Shown here in pieces: positions 27,315 to 36,393 of a stretch of 64,000 nucleotides of DNA. Source of the stretch: UBA11865 sp963749825 (GTDB taxonomy: Bacteria > Chloroflexota > Anaerolineae > Promineifilales > Promineifilaceae); assembly GCA_963749825.1 (NCBI GenBank), contig CAVVOI010000012.1:434001-498000 (forward strand). Reading direction: 5' to 3'. The notes below the pieces were generated by a model. The model had not been told where the DNA came from. It worked only from the letters and a program-made list of their open reading frames with translations, and ran no database searches. Each line of letters starts with the position of its first letter. Positions within the stretch are counted from its first letter, which is position 1. Position numbers and translations under genes: made by a program.

Positions 27315-28469
27315 ATGAGCGAGATCGATCGCCTTTACTATAGATTAGGTGGGCCTGATGGTTATCTAGGATCTCCAACCGGTGATGAACAGAGTGCTTC
27401 CGCCGGGCATGCCCGTATTCGCTTCTTTAGCGGGGGAACCATCCTTTGGCTGCCGGAAACTGGTCCCCTGGCCCACCCCGGGGATATCTATTGGATACCA
27501 TTTCCAAAAGAATTCACTGTTTTTCAGCAGAACATGGCCCTTTTACCGCCGCTTCAGTTACCAAATGGAAATAATCTCTATCGAGGCCATGAACGCGAAG
27601 CGGCTATCGAGCGTTTGATCTCCTTCCTGGAGGATGCGACGCCTGACATAGTTGGCCTGTCCGAGATGTGGGTGAGCGAAGAACGCCGGAATCTCCTCGA
27701 GTATCTCCAAGATCTATACCCTTACAGCTTGGTAGGTCCGGGACAGTTTGTCGATCAGTCTTTGGATGGCGGCCTCCTGCTACTTTCCCAACTCCCCTTT
27801 CAAGACAAATCCGCCAGCATCTTTCCACAATGCCTTGGCGAAGATTGTTTCAGCCAGAAAGGTATACTGCATGGCAGGATCTCTCTGCCTATGCAAGACA
27901 CTTCGTTCGATCTTTTTCTGACGCATTTACAGAATCCAACACCTTTCCTGCAATCGCCTAATCGGGGAATCGGAGCAAACGGTGTCGAAAAAGTCCTGGC
28001 TCAAATTGACCATCTTGCAACTTTCGTTCGTGACAATCGCGATTCTCTAGCGCCGGCGCTCATCATTGGCGATCTTAATGTCGATGGTTTCGCTGTCAAA
28101 GGCTATGAAGATCTATTGACCCGCCTTGACAAGCCAATCGATCTCCTGTCCGGAAAAGATTGTGAAATATGGTCGGACGCAGCTGGGGATTTTACCCGAA
28201 TTAGAGTTCCGAAAGCCGTCACGTTTGACGCCAGGAACACTTTTGCCGCGTCAGGAGAGATTCTGGCCCAGAGGCAAAACCAGAACCCGGGTCCGGCTCG
28301 ATTCTTGCATGGTAAGCGCCTGGATTACTTTCTGAGTTTTCCAGGCAATAGGGTCTATCCTGTTTATGGATCTGCCAAGATAGTTCGTCTAGAAAGTAGT
28401 TCTGGACGTGATATATCTGACCATTACGGTATCCTTGCTGAATTGACCGGATTGATTCACTTTCAATAA
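27315..28469 (+). CDS. LGFP repeat fused to endonuclease/exonuclease/phosphatase-family hydrolase
   Basis: Residues about 7-60 form an LGFP-type repeat (LGGPDGYLGSPTGDEQSA, RFFSGGTILWLPETG), a module found in surface or peptidoglycan-linked proteins. Residues 75-384 are an EEP-fold phosphodiesterase resembling neutral sphingomyelinase: VGLSEMWV (metal Glu), LIIGDLNVDG (Asp/Asn) and DISDHYGI (Asp-His). There is no signal peptide from the ATG at 27315, and a TAA lies two codons upstream in frame, so the odd surface-like module seems to start the protein. Substrate (phospholipid or nucleic acid) is open. Confidence 0.82.
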   Translation: MSEIDRLYYRLGGPDGYLGSPTGDEQSASAGHARIRFFSGGTILWLPETGPLAHPGDIYWIPFPKEFTVFQQNMALLPPLQLPNGNNLYRGHEREAAIERLISFLEDATPDIVGLSEMWVSEERRNLLEYLQDLYPYSLVGPGQFVDQSLDGGLLLLSQLPFQDKSASIFPQCLGEDCFSQKGILHGRISLPMQDTSFDLFLTHLQNPTPFLQSPNRGIGANGVEKVLAQIDHLATFVRDNRDSLAPALIIGDLNVDGFAVKGYEDLLTRLDKPIDLLSGKDCEIWSDAAGDFTRIRVPKAVTFDARNTFAASGEILAQRQNQNPGPARFLHGKRLDYFLSFPGNRVYPVYGSAKIVRLESSSGRDISDHYGILAELTGLIHFQ

Positions 28470-28626
28470 TTCAGGCTGACTCCCCGGAAAAAAGACAAGC
28501 TAAAACCATTGAACAAGACCTTGCTTTTAAGGGCCGGAATCATTTATGGTAAATTTGGATGGGGGTATTCGAAGCGCAGTTCGTTATTCACGAAGGCCTG
28601 ATTCGTTGGTCATTTCTAAGCAAGCC

Positions 28627-28655
28627 TTGACGCGCGTATACGACCGGTGTAAAAA
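28627..28655 (+). promoter_or_regulatory. Sigma-70 promoter for the DUF2267 gene
   Basis: -35 TTGACG (28627-28632), 17-nt spacer, -10 TAAAAA (28650-28655). The start would fall about 13 nt before the ATG, right before the AGGAGGTG ribosome site, giving a very short leader. Confidence 0.5.
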
Positions 28656-28675
28656 TCAACCCGGTAGGAGGTGAC

Positions 28676-29104
28676 ATGACAGACAGTGAAATAAAAGAAT
28701 TAGACGATTACTACCATCACATTCAAAGAGTGGGTAATGTACGGACGCTAGATCATGCCAAGAGATGGAGTGATGGGGTATTGAAAACCCTCGGTACTTC
28801 TCTCCATCGAAAGGTAAAAAAGGATTTGGCAAAGAGTTTACCCTCAGAATTGGCTCAATCGCTCAATGGCGTTTTTTGGCTGGTGCATTTCCATGATCCG
28901 ACCCTTTCAAGTCAGGAGTTCCTCCACAGGGCTGGACGTCGAAGCGGTAACTCAAATTCTGAATTCGCCCGCTATCCAACTCTAGCAGTTTTCGGCGGTC
29001 TAAGGATGTTTGCTATCGATAGCGAGCTTGAGAAAGAAATCGCCGACGACCTGTCTCCGGAAATACGCCAGTTATGGGAACAGGCTCAACCGGCTGACAA
29101 ATAA
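28676..29104 (+). CDS. DUF2267-like protein
   Basis: A soluble 142-residue protein. The pattern WSDGVLKTLGTSLHRKVKKD, LAKSLPSELAQSL and FLHRAGRRSG, then a second helical segment near LSPEIRQLW, fits DUF2267, a small helical family of unknown function often found near stress genes. A strong AGGAGGTGA site lies 4 nt before the ATG. It may be read with the following lipoprotein gene, 44 nt away. Confidence 0.65.
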   Translation: MTDSEIKELDDYYHHIQRVGNVRTLDHAKRWSDGVLKTLGTSLHRKVKKDLAKSLPSELAQSLNGVFWLVHFHDPTLSSQEFLHRAGRRSGNSNSEFARYPTLAVFGGLRMFAIDSELEKEIADDLSPEIRQLWEQAQPADK

Positions 29105-29148
29105 AATTAGACTTCTTACAAAAAAGAAGAGCGATTGACGAAAAATCG

Positions 29149-30909
29149 TTGGTGATCAATAAATTGTATCCCAAACATTTAACTGCCCGCCCAGGGTCAA
29201 CGCTTACCAAGCATGCCTATCGCTTGTTTATCCCTTTCGCACTATTGGCGCTTGCTATCCTCCTTAGCGCCTGCGTCACTGAAACGCCTGAATTTGCTGT
29301 TGAAGAACCGGTTCAGATAACTTTGGTAGCAGATGGTGAGGAGCAAACATCGACGACCGAAGCCACCAATGTGCGTGAATTTCTAGAAGAGATTGGACTT
29401 TCTGTCGGAGACACGGATATTGTAGATCCTCCCATCTTCACTCCCCTGAGCGATGGTTTAGTAATATCGGTAATACGCGTATCCGATAGCATTGAAGTCA
29501 TAGAACAAACCATTCCGTACCAACGAAGAAGCGTTCGAAATGAATCGATGAGCGCCGACTCCGAACCCATTATCGTTCAAAGCGGCCGTCCAGGTCGCCA
29601 GGAATACACAGTGCGTATCGTCTATCATGACGGCTTAGAATTTTCGCGGCAGCAAACCAAACTAACAGTTCTTGAATCGGCCCAAGATGAGATCGTTATG
29701 ATCGGCGTCGGTTCAACACCAGGAGATGTCGATTTTCCCGGGCAATTGGCGATCATAAACGGCGGCAACGCCATCCTCTTACGAGGCTCAAGCGCATTTG
29801 CCGAGCAGCTGGAATCCGGCGGTGTTTTAGATCACCGGGTCTTCAGCCTCTCGCCGACCGGGGATCACTTGATGTACACCCGGGTTTCAACGGAGACTGG
29901 CGAATTCAACACATTATGGGTTGTTGGCACGATTCCCAATGCAACACCGAAATCCTTAGGCGTTGAAAATATTTTGTGGGCGGAATGGAATCCAGAACGT
30001 ACCGATAAGCCACAGATCGCCTTCTCAACGGGTGTTCCCACCGATTTGTTGCCCGGCTGGGAAGCCAACAATGATCTCTGGACCGGTGATTTACCCTTAA
30101 GCGCCTCGGGAAGGTTCAGACCCCAACAGCTCATCGAGGCTTATCCTGCCACCTATGGTTGGTGGGGCGGCAATTATGCCTGGTCTCCAGACGGCCGCCA
30201 CATCGCATACAGTTACGCCGACGAAGTCGGGGTCATCGATTTACAACCTGAAAGTGAAGAAGACCAACGCAGGCAGCTTCAATCGTTTTCAGAATACAAT
30301 ACTCGAGGCGATTGGGTGTGGGTGCCAAGTTTATCCTGGTCCCCGGATGGAGGTTATTTGGCCTTCACACTGCATGCCAGCGAGGACCCCGATGTCGCCT
30401 CATTTGATACCTGGGCTGTAGACATTGAGACTGGTTTAGCTAGCCCATTCATCGAAGATTCGGGCATTTGGAGCCATCCTCTTTGGTCGCCGCCAATTAC
30501 ATCTGACAGTGAGCCGCAGCCTGTTATAAGCCAAATCGCATTTCTCAAGGCAATTAACCCTGTAGAAAGCCAGCGCAGTTCTTATGCTCTCTGGATGATG
30601 GATAGAGATGGCAGCAATGCCGAACAAATATATCCTGCAGCAGGCGAAAACAGTCGCTTCCCAAGAGAACAAAGCTCTTTCACATGGGGACCCACGGGCC
30701 AGCAGATCGCCTTCGTCTATGATGATGATCTGTTTCTTTACGATCTTCAACTCAATTCAGCCGGCCAGATTACCTTTGATGACAATGTGATTAGCAACCC
30801 AACCTGGTCACCTTACGGCCGAGCAGCGGCAGAATTATTGAAAGAGCTCGAAGAAAGCCCAGCCACGATCTTACAACCTGGAAATAGGGATGACGTTCCT
30901 CCCGAGTAA
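29149..30909 (+). CDS. Lipoprotein with DUF348, G5 and TolB-like beta-propeller domains
   Basis: The signal peptide ends in lipobox LLSAC (Cys42). Next comes a DUF348 repeat (TEATNVREFLEEIGLSVGDT, then the DxVxP-type continuation) and a G5-like segment (EQTIPYQRRSVRNESM, VQSGRPGRQEYTVRIVYHDG) known from cell-wall-binding proteins such as RpfB and YabE. Residues 195-575 are WD/TolB-like blades with repeated WSPDG motifs (YAWSPDGRHIAYSY, LSWSPDGGYLAFTL, FTWGPTGQQIAFVY). No Rpf or 3D catalytic domain is present. Probably a wall- or polymer-binding surface protein. The start is TTG 29149 (or GTG one codon later). Confidence 0.82.
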   Translation: MVINKLYPKHLTARPGSTLTKHAYRLFIPFALLALAILLSACVTETPEFAVEEPVQITLVADGEEQTSTTEATNVREFLEEIGLSVGDTDIVDPPIFTPLSDGLVISVIRVSDSIEVIEQTIPYQRRSVRNESMSADSEPIIVQSGRPGRQEYTVRIVYHDGLEFSRQQTKLTVLESAQDEIVMIGVGSTPGDVDFPGQLAIINGGNAILLRGSSAFAEQLESGGVLDHRVFSLSPTGDHLMYTRVSTETGEFNTLWVVGTIPNATPKSLGVENILWAEWNPERTDKPQIAFSTGVPTDLLPGWEANNDLWTGDLPLSASGRFRPQQLIEAYPATYGWWGGNYAWSPDGRHIAYSYADEVGVIDLQPESEEDQRRQLQSFSEYNTRGDWVWVPSLSWSPDGGYLAFTLHASEDPDVASFDTWAVDIETGLASPFIEDSGIWSHPLWSPPITSDSEPQPVISQIAFLKAINPVESQRSSYALWMMDRDGSNAEQIYPAAGENSRFPREQSSFTWGPTGQQIAFVYDDDLFLYDLQLNSAGQITFDDNVISNPTWSPYGRAAAELLKELEESPATILQPGNRDDVPPE

Positions 30910-30967
30910 TCGACCTACCTGCCGTCAAAACGTCAAACGGTAACAAAGATGAATTTACCTTCGTGAT

Positions 30968-33900
30968 ATGTGCGATCGCCGTCGAAGCCCGCTTTTACCT
31001 GTCATTTTCGCCATCATAGCCATCGTCAGTTTACTGATGATCGGCGCCGTTCGGGCTCGACACGAATTCCTGGTCCGGGGTATCCCGGCCAATCTACCCG
31101 AGCCAATGCCCGGAGCTAATCCTAAGCTTGGGATAAACATATATCTTGATCTGGATGACGAAGCTGCTTACCAGGAAACTTTGGCGGCGATCAAGGCGGC
31201 CGGATTTCAGACCGTAAAACAATCTTTCTACTATGACGAAAATTATGACTGGATGACCGTCGACCGGCTTATGGCCAGTATCGAACAAAATGACTTGACA
31301 CTCATCCCCTTGCTAGATGGCAATCCAGCTGATGATTACGCTGCGATTGATCCTGAAGAGTTTGCCTTGTGGGCAGGCGAATTCGCCCGACGATATGGAG
31401 ATCAGATTGGGTCTTACATAATTTGGGATGAGCCAAATCTTAGCGAACATTGGGGCAATCAGCCCATTGACCCAGCCGAGTATGCCGCCCTTTTAAGCGC
31501 AGCATCTGCCTCTATTCGGACGGCCGATCCCACCGCATTCATCGTCACCGCACCTTTTGCGCCTACCATTGAAACAGGACCTCAAAACTTAGCCGATTAC
31601 CTCTTCCTTCAAGCCTTGTATGACACAGGCATTGGTCATTCTTTTGACGCAGCAGCAGGAAAACCATATGGATTCGATGTGCCGCCGGATGACCGAACTG
31701 TGGATGGCGAGACCCTCAACTTCAGCCGGATAATTCTCTTGAGAGAAGTCATGGATCGCAACGGCGATCAGTTGAAACCGATTTGGGCCGGAAACTGGGG
31801 CTGGAATAGCTTGCCGCCTGATTGGAAGGGTGACGATTCAATCTGGGGACAGGTCGATGAGGAAACACAGGTGGATTGGACCGCTGCGGCTTTCAATCGT
31901 GCCCGCCTGGAATGGCCCTGGATGGGCTATTTGTTCTTGGAAAATTGGAGGCCGTCCGGATCTTCCATTGATCCCCGCTGGGGTTTCAGCATTGCCGGCA
32001 GACCTCTCGCCAATACCTTAGCTCAACTAGATAAGGCTAACGACATCGCCTGGCCTGGTTTTCATCCTGCTGGCAGCGAGCAACCAACTCAGGATTTTAG
32101 CGGAGCGTGGCGTTTTTCCCCCGATTATGGCGTCGACTCAAGCCAACCTGGGGACGAGGTTACCTTTCGTTTTCTTGGTAGTGATGTGGGGCTTCGAGTG
32201 CGCCGTGCCGATGTTCGAGGCCGGTTTTACGTATCTGTCGACGGTGAACCGGCAAACGATCTTCCCCTCGACAAAAATGGAGCGGCTTTGCTCCTGACAT
32301 CGGCCGATCCGGCTGATAACTTCATCACCAGCGAATTTGTGGCCCGGAACTTGCCACTTGAGGAACATATCCTTACTGTCACATCTCCCCTTGCCACCGA
32401 ACAATGGTCATTGAGTGGTTTTTCGGTGGGCTATAGACCTTCGGTGGCAAGCCTAACCTGGCAGCAAATCGCCCTTGTTGTTGTGGCCGCCGGTGCTATT
32501 GCCTTAGCAATCTGTACAGGCCGCCGGGCAACCTGGGGCAAGTCAGGTCGCTGGGTATCTGAACGCTACAACCAGCTGAACCAGAAAGGGCAATTAATGC
32601 TTACCGCCTTAAGTGCTATCTTGGTCGCCGTATCCGGCTGGTTGACATGGGGTGAGCAGGCAGCCGGCATTTACCGCCGCTTGGGTGATGGCGCCCAACT
32701 CGCCTTAACGGCCGCGGCAGCCTCCATCTTCTACATTTCGCCATCCTTCTTACTCTATTTGACGGCGTTGGCCATCTTGTTTGTCCTGGTATATTTTCGC
32801 CCAGCCTGGGGAATAGCCCTAATTGCCTTCAGCATCCCATTTCACGTGAAACCGAAAGTATTGCTTGGTTACCGCTTTTCGCCGGTGGAAATATTTTTGT
32901 TGGTTACTTTTGGGGCTTTTGCTTTACGAAGCATCCTCGATTACTTAAGGCAGCGGACGATCATAAAAAACAAAAGCAGAAGATGGAACCTTAAGTTAGT
33001 TGCCGCAGACTGGGCCGTAATTGCACTCACTTTGGTGGCTACTCTTTCATTATTTTTTACGGAAAGGTTGTCTGTTGCCACCAATGAGTGGCGCGTAGTC
33101 ATCCTAGAACCGGCAATTTTTTACTTCTTACTGCGCCTGATGCGCATAAATGAGCGTGAAATGTGGGTGATTTTCGATGCCTTCGTCGGCGCTGGCTTTC
33201 TCGTCGCTTTAATCGGCCTGGGGCAATACATCACCGGCCAAAACTTGATAACCTCTGAAGCTGGCCTGATGCGCCTTCGATCTATATTCGGTTCGCCCAA
33301 CAATGTCGCCCTCTACCTGGGAAGGATCATACCGATTCTCGTCGCCATGGCTTTAATGGGTCGCGATCGACGACGCACGGTATATGCTATCTTACTTATC
33401 CCAATCGCTCTGGCTACGATACTCACTTTCAGTAAAGGGGCTTTATTCCTCGGTCTACCCTTATCCCTTCTTGCGGTCATACTATTATGGCGTCGATCGG
33501 TTGGCGGGCGTCTTTGGCCCTGGTTGGTGGGCGCAGTCTTGCTCGGCTTGGTCGCCGTAATTTTGATATTGCAGATCCCCCAATTATCAGCCCGGCTGGA
33601 TCCCCGGGGTGAGACGGGGATCTTTCGCTTGAATCTCTGGCGATCCAGTCTCAATATGTTTCTGGATCACCCGCTGATAGGTGTAGGGCTTGACAATTTT
33701 CTGTACGAATACCGGGGCCGGTATATCATCGACGCCGCCTGGAAAGAACCAAATCTCAATCACCCCCATAATATTTTCCTGGATTTTGCCACCAGGCTGG
33801 GTATATTGGGACTCTTGGCTGGCGCCTGGCTATTTTGGACGTATTCTGTATTAGCCCGCAAGTTGCCAAAGCAGGTGACATCCAACTGGCAGCCGGTGGC

Positions 33901-34045
33901 AGTGGGTCTCTTAGGTTCATTCGTCTATATCATAGCCCATGGTCTTGTCGATCACAGCTTCTTCCTAACCGACCTGGCCTACACATTCTATTTCTTGCTG
34001 GGTTTGGCGGTCTGGCTCGACAACAAGAAAATCTCAGCTGATTGA
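30968..34045 (+). CDS. Glycosidase-like domain fused to O-antigen ligase/polymerase
   Basis: A 1025-residue fusion. One membrane helix (11-29) is followed by a TIM-barrel like family 5/39 glycosidases (55-360) with the acid/base motif IWDEPNL (Glu155). The usual strand-7 'TEFGW' region reads PIWAGNWGWNS, with no Glu; a Glu is present at YLFLENWRP (325). Residues 365-490 look like a carbohydrate-binding beta-sandwich. From about 498 there are some 14 membrane helices with Wzy/WaaL-type motifs (SIFGSPNNVALYLGRIIPI, HPLIGVGLDNFLYEYRGRY, HPHNIFLDF). It probably polymerises or ligates lipid-linked glycans outside the membrane, with the N-terminal part handling glycan. Confidence 0.88.
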   Translation: MCDRRRSPLLPVIFAIIAIVSLLMIGAVRARHEFLVRGIPANLPEPMPGANPKLGINIYLDLDDEAAYQETLAAIKAAGFQTVKQSFYYDENYDWMTVDRLMASIEQNDLTLIPLLDGNPADDYAAIDPEEFALWAGEFARRYGDQIGSYIIWDEPNLSEHWGNQPIDPAEYAALLSAASASIRTADPTAFIVTAPFAPTIETGPQNLADYLFLQALYDTGIGHSFDAAAGKPYGFDVPPDDRTVDGETLNFSRIILLREVMDRNGDQLKPIWAGNWGWNSLPPDWKGDDSIWGQVDEETQVDWTAAAFNRARLEWPWMGYLFLENWRPSGSSIDPRWGFSIAGRPLANTLAQLDKANDIAWPGFHPAGSEQPTQDFSGAWRFSPDYGVDSSQPGDEVTFRFLGSDVGLRVRRADVRGRFYVSVDGEPANDLPLDKNGAALLLTSADPADNFITSEFVARNLPLEEHILTVTSPLATEQWSLSGFSVGYRPSVASLTWQQIALVVVAAGAIALAICTGRRATWGKSGRWVSERYNQLNQKGQLMLTALSAILVAVSGWLTWGEQAAGIYRRLGDGAQLALTAAAASIFYISPSFLLYLTALAILFVLVYFRPAWGIALIAFSIPFHVKPKVLLGYRFSPVEIFLLVTFGAFALRSILDYLRQRTIIKNKSRRWNLKLVAADWAVIALTLVATLSLFFTERLSVATNEWRVVILEPAIFYFLLRLMRINEREMWVIFDAFVGAGFLVALIGLGQYITGQNLITSEAGLMRLRSIFGSPNNVALYLGRIIPILVAMALMGRDRRRTVYAILLIPIALATILTFSKGALFLGLPLSLLAVILLWRRSVGGRLWPWLVGAVLLGLVAVILILQIPQLSARLDPRGETGIFRLNLWRSSLNMFLDHPLIGVGLDNFLYEYRGRYIIDAAWKEPNLNHPHNIFLDFATRLGILGLLAGAWLFWTYSVLARKLPKQVTSNWQPVAVGLLGSFVYIIAHGLVDHSFFLTDLAYTFYFLLGLAVWLDNKKISAD

Positions 34046-34151
34046 TGCGTAACTAAATCACCCGCCATGTGTTTATAGATCAGTCGAATTGAACATCACG
34101 GGCTTTTGGCGCCGCAGTCGAAATCTGATAGAGAATTGCAGTGACGATCAC

Positions 34152-34179
34152 TTGACAATCTAGCGTTCGGTCTTAAAAT
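34152..34179 (+). promoter_or_regulatory. Sigma-70 promoter of acpP
   Basis: Perfect -35 TTGACA (34152-34157), 16-nt spacer, -10 TAAAAT (34174-34179), about 42 nt ahead of the acpP ATG, which has AAGGAGA as ribosome site. Confidence 0.75.
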
Positions 34180-34221
34180 TGCAGTGCTGTTTCAGAAAAG
34201 GAAGCTAAGGAGAACGACCTA

Positions 34222-34464
34222 ATGAGTGATACAGAAGAAAGAGTTCGTCAAATTATCGTCGAGTTACTGGGCGTGGATGAAGATCAGGTGGTCCCGGCGG
34301 CTCGTTTTCGCGAAGATTTGGAAGCCGACTCCCTGGACCTGGTCGAATTGATTATGGCCTTTGAAGAAGAGTTTGAAGGTGAGATTTCCGACGAAGAAGC
34401 ACAAAAGATTACCACCGTCGGCGAAGCGGTTACATATATCGATGTAAATATGGGCGGCGATTAA
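34222..34464 (+). CDS. acpP: Acyl carrier protein
   Basis: Carries acyl chains on a 4'-phosphopantetheine arm during fatty acid synthesis. The 80-residue acidic protein has the attachment Ser in LEADSLDLVELIMAFEEEF, the canonical DSL motif. Length and pI-type composition are standard. It stands alone with its own promoter and terminator; no fab genes flank it. Confidence 0.96.
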   Translation: MSDTEERVRQIIVELLGVDEDQVVPAARFREDLEADSLDLVELIMAFEEEFEGEISDEEAQKITTVGEAVTYIDVNMGGD

Positions 34465-34523
34465 CCCACCTTCGATACCGCAATCTTATAAACATTAAAT
34501 AATCTGGACAACAGAGCAACAAG

Positions 34524-34547
34524 GACGATGCGGAGCATCGTCTTTTT
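34524..34547 (+). terminator. Intrinsic terminator of acpP
   Basis: 8-bp perfect stem GACGATGC / GCATCGTC with a 3-nt loop, followed by TTTTT (34543-34547), about 60 nt after the acpP stop. Confidence 0.88.
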
Positions 34548-34582
34548 GCGTCCACACGCTCTGCTACTAAAGCGGGGTCGAG

Positions 34583-35218
34583 CTATGGTTCTGACCGCAA
34601 ATTCAATATTGCGGCAACAAGAATGAACAAATGACCTAACCCGTTCAGCCAAAATCCAGGACCAAAGCCAACGGCAGCACCAATAATATCTGCAGCAAAC
34701 GGGCGGACAGCAATATAAACCCAGCTTGGCAAGACCAGACCAATTAATGCTAAGATAGCTATCAGGGACCATGAGCCAGTCCATATTAGTTTACCGGGCA
34801 ACCACTTGGAAACCGGCAGGATTAGAGCCAGGAGCACGACGACTGACACCCAAATCAAACGCAGAAACCACTGATCGGACGGTTCATCGAGGAGCGATTC
34901 GATAGCCGGAAAAGCCAAAAGGGCAATCAGAATCGCCATCCCGCGCATCACCCATGTTTTCCAACGGCGATTTGGCCAATTGCTACTCCACAGGAGCAGC
35001 ATCAAACCTAGCGTTATCGGTGGCAGGTAGAAGAGATTCCGATCGGCGCTCACGTTCCCGGCCTGGACCCCCGGTATAAACTTGATCCATTCCCCCATCT
35101 CCAAACCGATGAAGGACAGACCAACAACTGGCTGGGGTAACCAAACAAGAAAATAGGCCAGCAAAATGGTCGGGAAACCAAGCTTCAATAATGGGTTGGC
35201 CAGTTGATCCCGCCCCAC
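34583..35218 (-). CDS. Membrane protein of unknown function
   Basis: A 211-residue hydrophobic protein with about six membrane helices (LGFPTILLAYFLVWLPQPVV, VVVLLALILPVSKWLPGKL and others). No motif recognised. The GTG start overlaps by one nt with the TAG of the upstream chelatase-like gene (TAGTG), so translation is likely coupled and the two proteins may work together at the membrane. Confidence 0.72.
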   Translation of the reverse strand: MGRDQLANPLLKLGFPTILLAYFLVWLPQPVVGLSFIGLEMGEWIKFIPGVQAGNVSADRNLFYLPPITLGLMLLLWSSNWPNRRWKTWVMRGMAILIALLAFPAIESLLDEPSDQWFLRLIWVSVVVLLALILPVSKWLPGKLIWTGSWSLIAILALIGLVLPSWVYIAVRPFAADIIGAAVGFGPGFWLNGLGHLFILVAAILNLRSEP

Positions 35219-36393
35219 TATGATGCCCTTGTTGGCCGTTCCTGCAAACGATTCATACGCTTACCGGCGATGAAATCCCGCAGCTTCTCATCTTCCGAAT
35301 GTTGCGCCTGCAAGAATTCAGCCAGGCCTGAACTCTGACGCATTCTTAAGGCGATCAGGGCGACAGCCTCCACGTCCGACTCTCCGACTTCAAAACGTTC
35401 ATCGGCCGCAGTATAGGCGCGGCTAGCCTCAAAAAGGGTTATCTCAGCCCTATTTGAGGCGATACCCATCTGCTGAATCAAATCTAGACCCAATTCTTTT
35501 GACTGTTCGCTGATCACAACTTTCGGCAACCGCCGGCGGGCGTTCTCAATTTCTTGAGCGAGGACCAAGGTCTGTTCGGCATACGCGGCCGCCAAGCGCT
35601 CGGGTTCCCGGCCATAGGCAACAGCCTGCTCATAGGCCTGGTAGCGTTGCTTCGGATCTGATAAACCACGGACAACCGCCCGAAAACCAAAACGATCCAT
35701 GATCTGTGGCCGTAGACGCCCTTCTTCAGGGTTCATGGAGCCGATTAACAAAAACCGCGAGCGATACTGCAGATTAAGCGGGCCGCGCCTGGCTGTATAA
35801 AATCCCTGGGCAGCAGCATCCAGTATGGCATCGGTTACCGAATCGTCTAAAAGATTTACCTCGTCAATATAGAGGATATTGCCATCGGCTTGGGCTAAAA
35901 TGCCTTGTTCTAATCGAAGGCGACGTTGTTCCAGAGCCAAACGTTCGTTTATACCGCCGACCACGTCATCTAATTGGGAATTAAGAGGTAACTCAACGAT
36001 TCGAACCCGATCTTCAACGGTCAATGGATCACCATACCCGACTAGTTCGGCGCATGAATCACAAATACTATCCAAACCTTCCTCTTCAAGCATCTGTTCA
36101 GTGCAACCATTTGGGCAAAGGCTACGCTGGTGCAGAGGTAGCAGGTCAGTCAAAGATCTCACGGCGGTCGTTTTAGCCGTCCCTCGTGACCCGATGAGCA
36201 AGACGCCACCAATGAGGGGATTGATGATGGCCAGAATGAGGGCCAATTTCATCTCGTCCTGGCCTACGATTGCCAGGAATGGAAATGGCTCCAATTCGGC
36301 CAGGCCAAGATCGACCGCCGGAGCACCAAGCACTTTCTGAGCCTTCGATTTTTCACGCAGCAGGTGTAATAAGCGAGACGTAGGCTCCGACAT
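35218..36393 (-). CDS. AAA+ ATPase of the magnesium-chelatase I (BchI/ChlI) family
   Basis: A 391-residue MoxR/chelatase-type ATPase: Walker A LIGSRGTAKTTAV, Walker B NILYIDEVNLLDD, sensor region FLLIGSMNPEEGRLRPQIMD and the BchI-like FPFLAIVGQDEMKLALILAI at the start. Unusual are four Cys as C-x3-C and C-x2-C (CPNGC; CDSCAEL), a possible zinc site. No bchD/bchH or other tetrapyrrole genes are near, so a role in chlorophyll synthesis is not supported. It is tied by one-nt overlaps to a thioesterase upstream and a membrane protein downstream. Confidence 0.87.
   Translation of the reverse strand: MSEPTSRLLHLLREKSKAQKVLGAPAVDLGLAELEPFPFLAIVGQDEMKLALILAIINPLIGGVLLIGSRGTAKTTAVRSLTDLLPLHQRSLCPNGCTEQMLEEEGLDSICDSCAELVGYGDPLTVEDRVRIVELPLNSQLDDVVGGINERLALEQRRLRLEQGILAQADGNILYIDEVNLLDDSVTDAILDAAAQGFYTARRGPLNLQYRSRFLLIGSMNPEEGRLRPQIMDRFGFRAVVRGLSDPKQRYQAYEQAVAYGREPERLAAAYAEQTLVLAQEIENARRRLPKVVISEQSKELGLDLIQQMGIASNRAEITLFEASRAYTAADERFEVGESDVEAVALIALRMRQSSGLAEFLQAQHSEDEKLRDFIAGKRMNRLQERPTRAS

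Noticed and set aside
35218..36393. Chlorophyll or bacteriochlorophyll synthesis role for the BchI-like ATPase
   Set aside because: No other tetrapyrrole genes nearby, and the family includes many non-photosynthetic MoxR-like ATPases.
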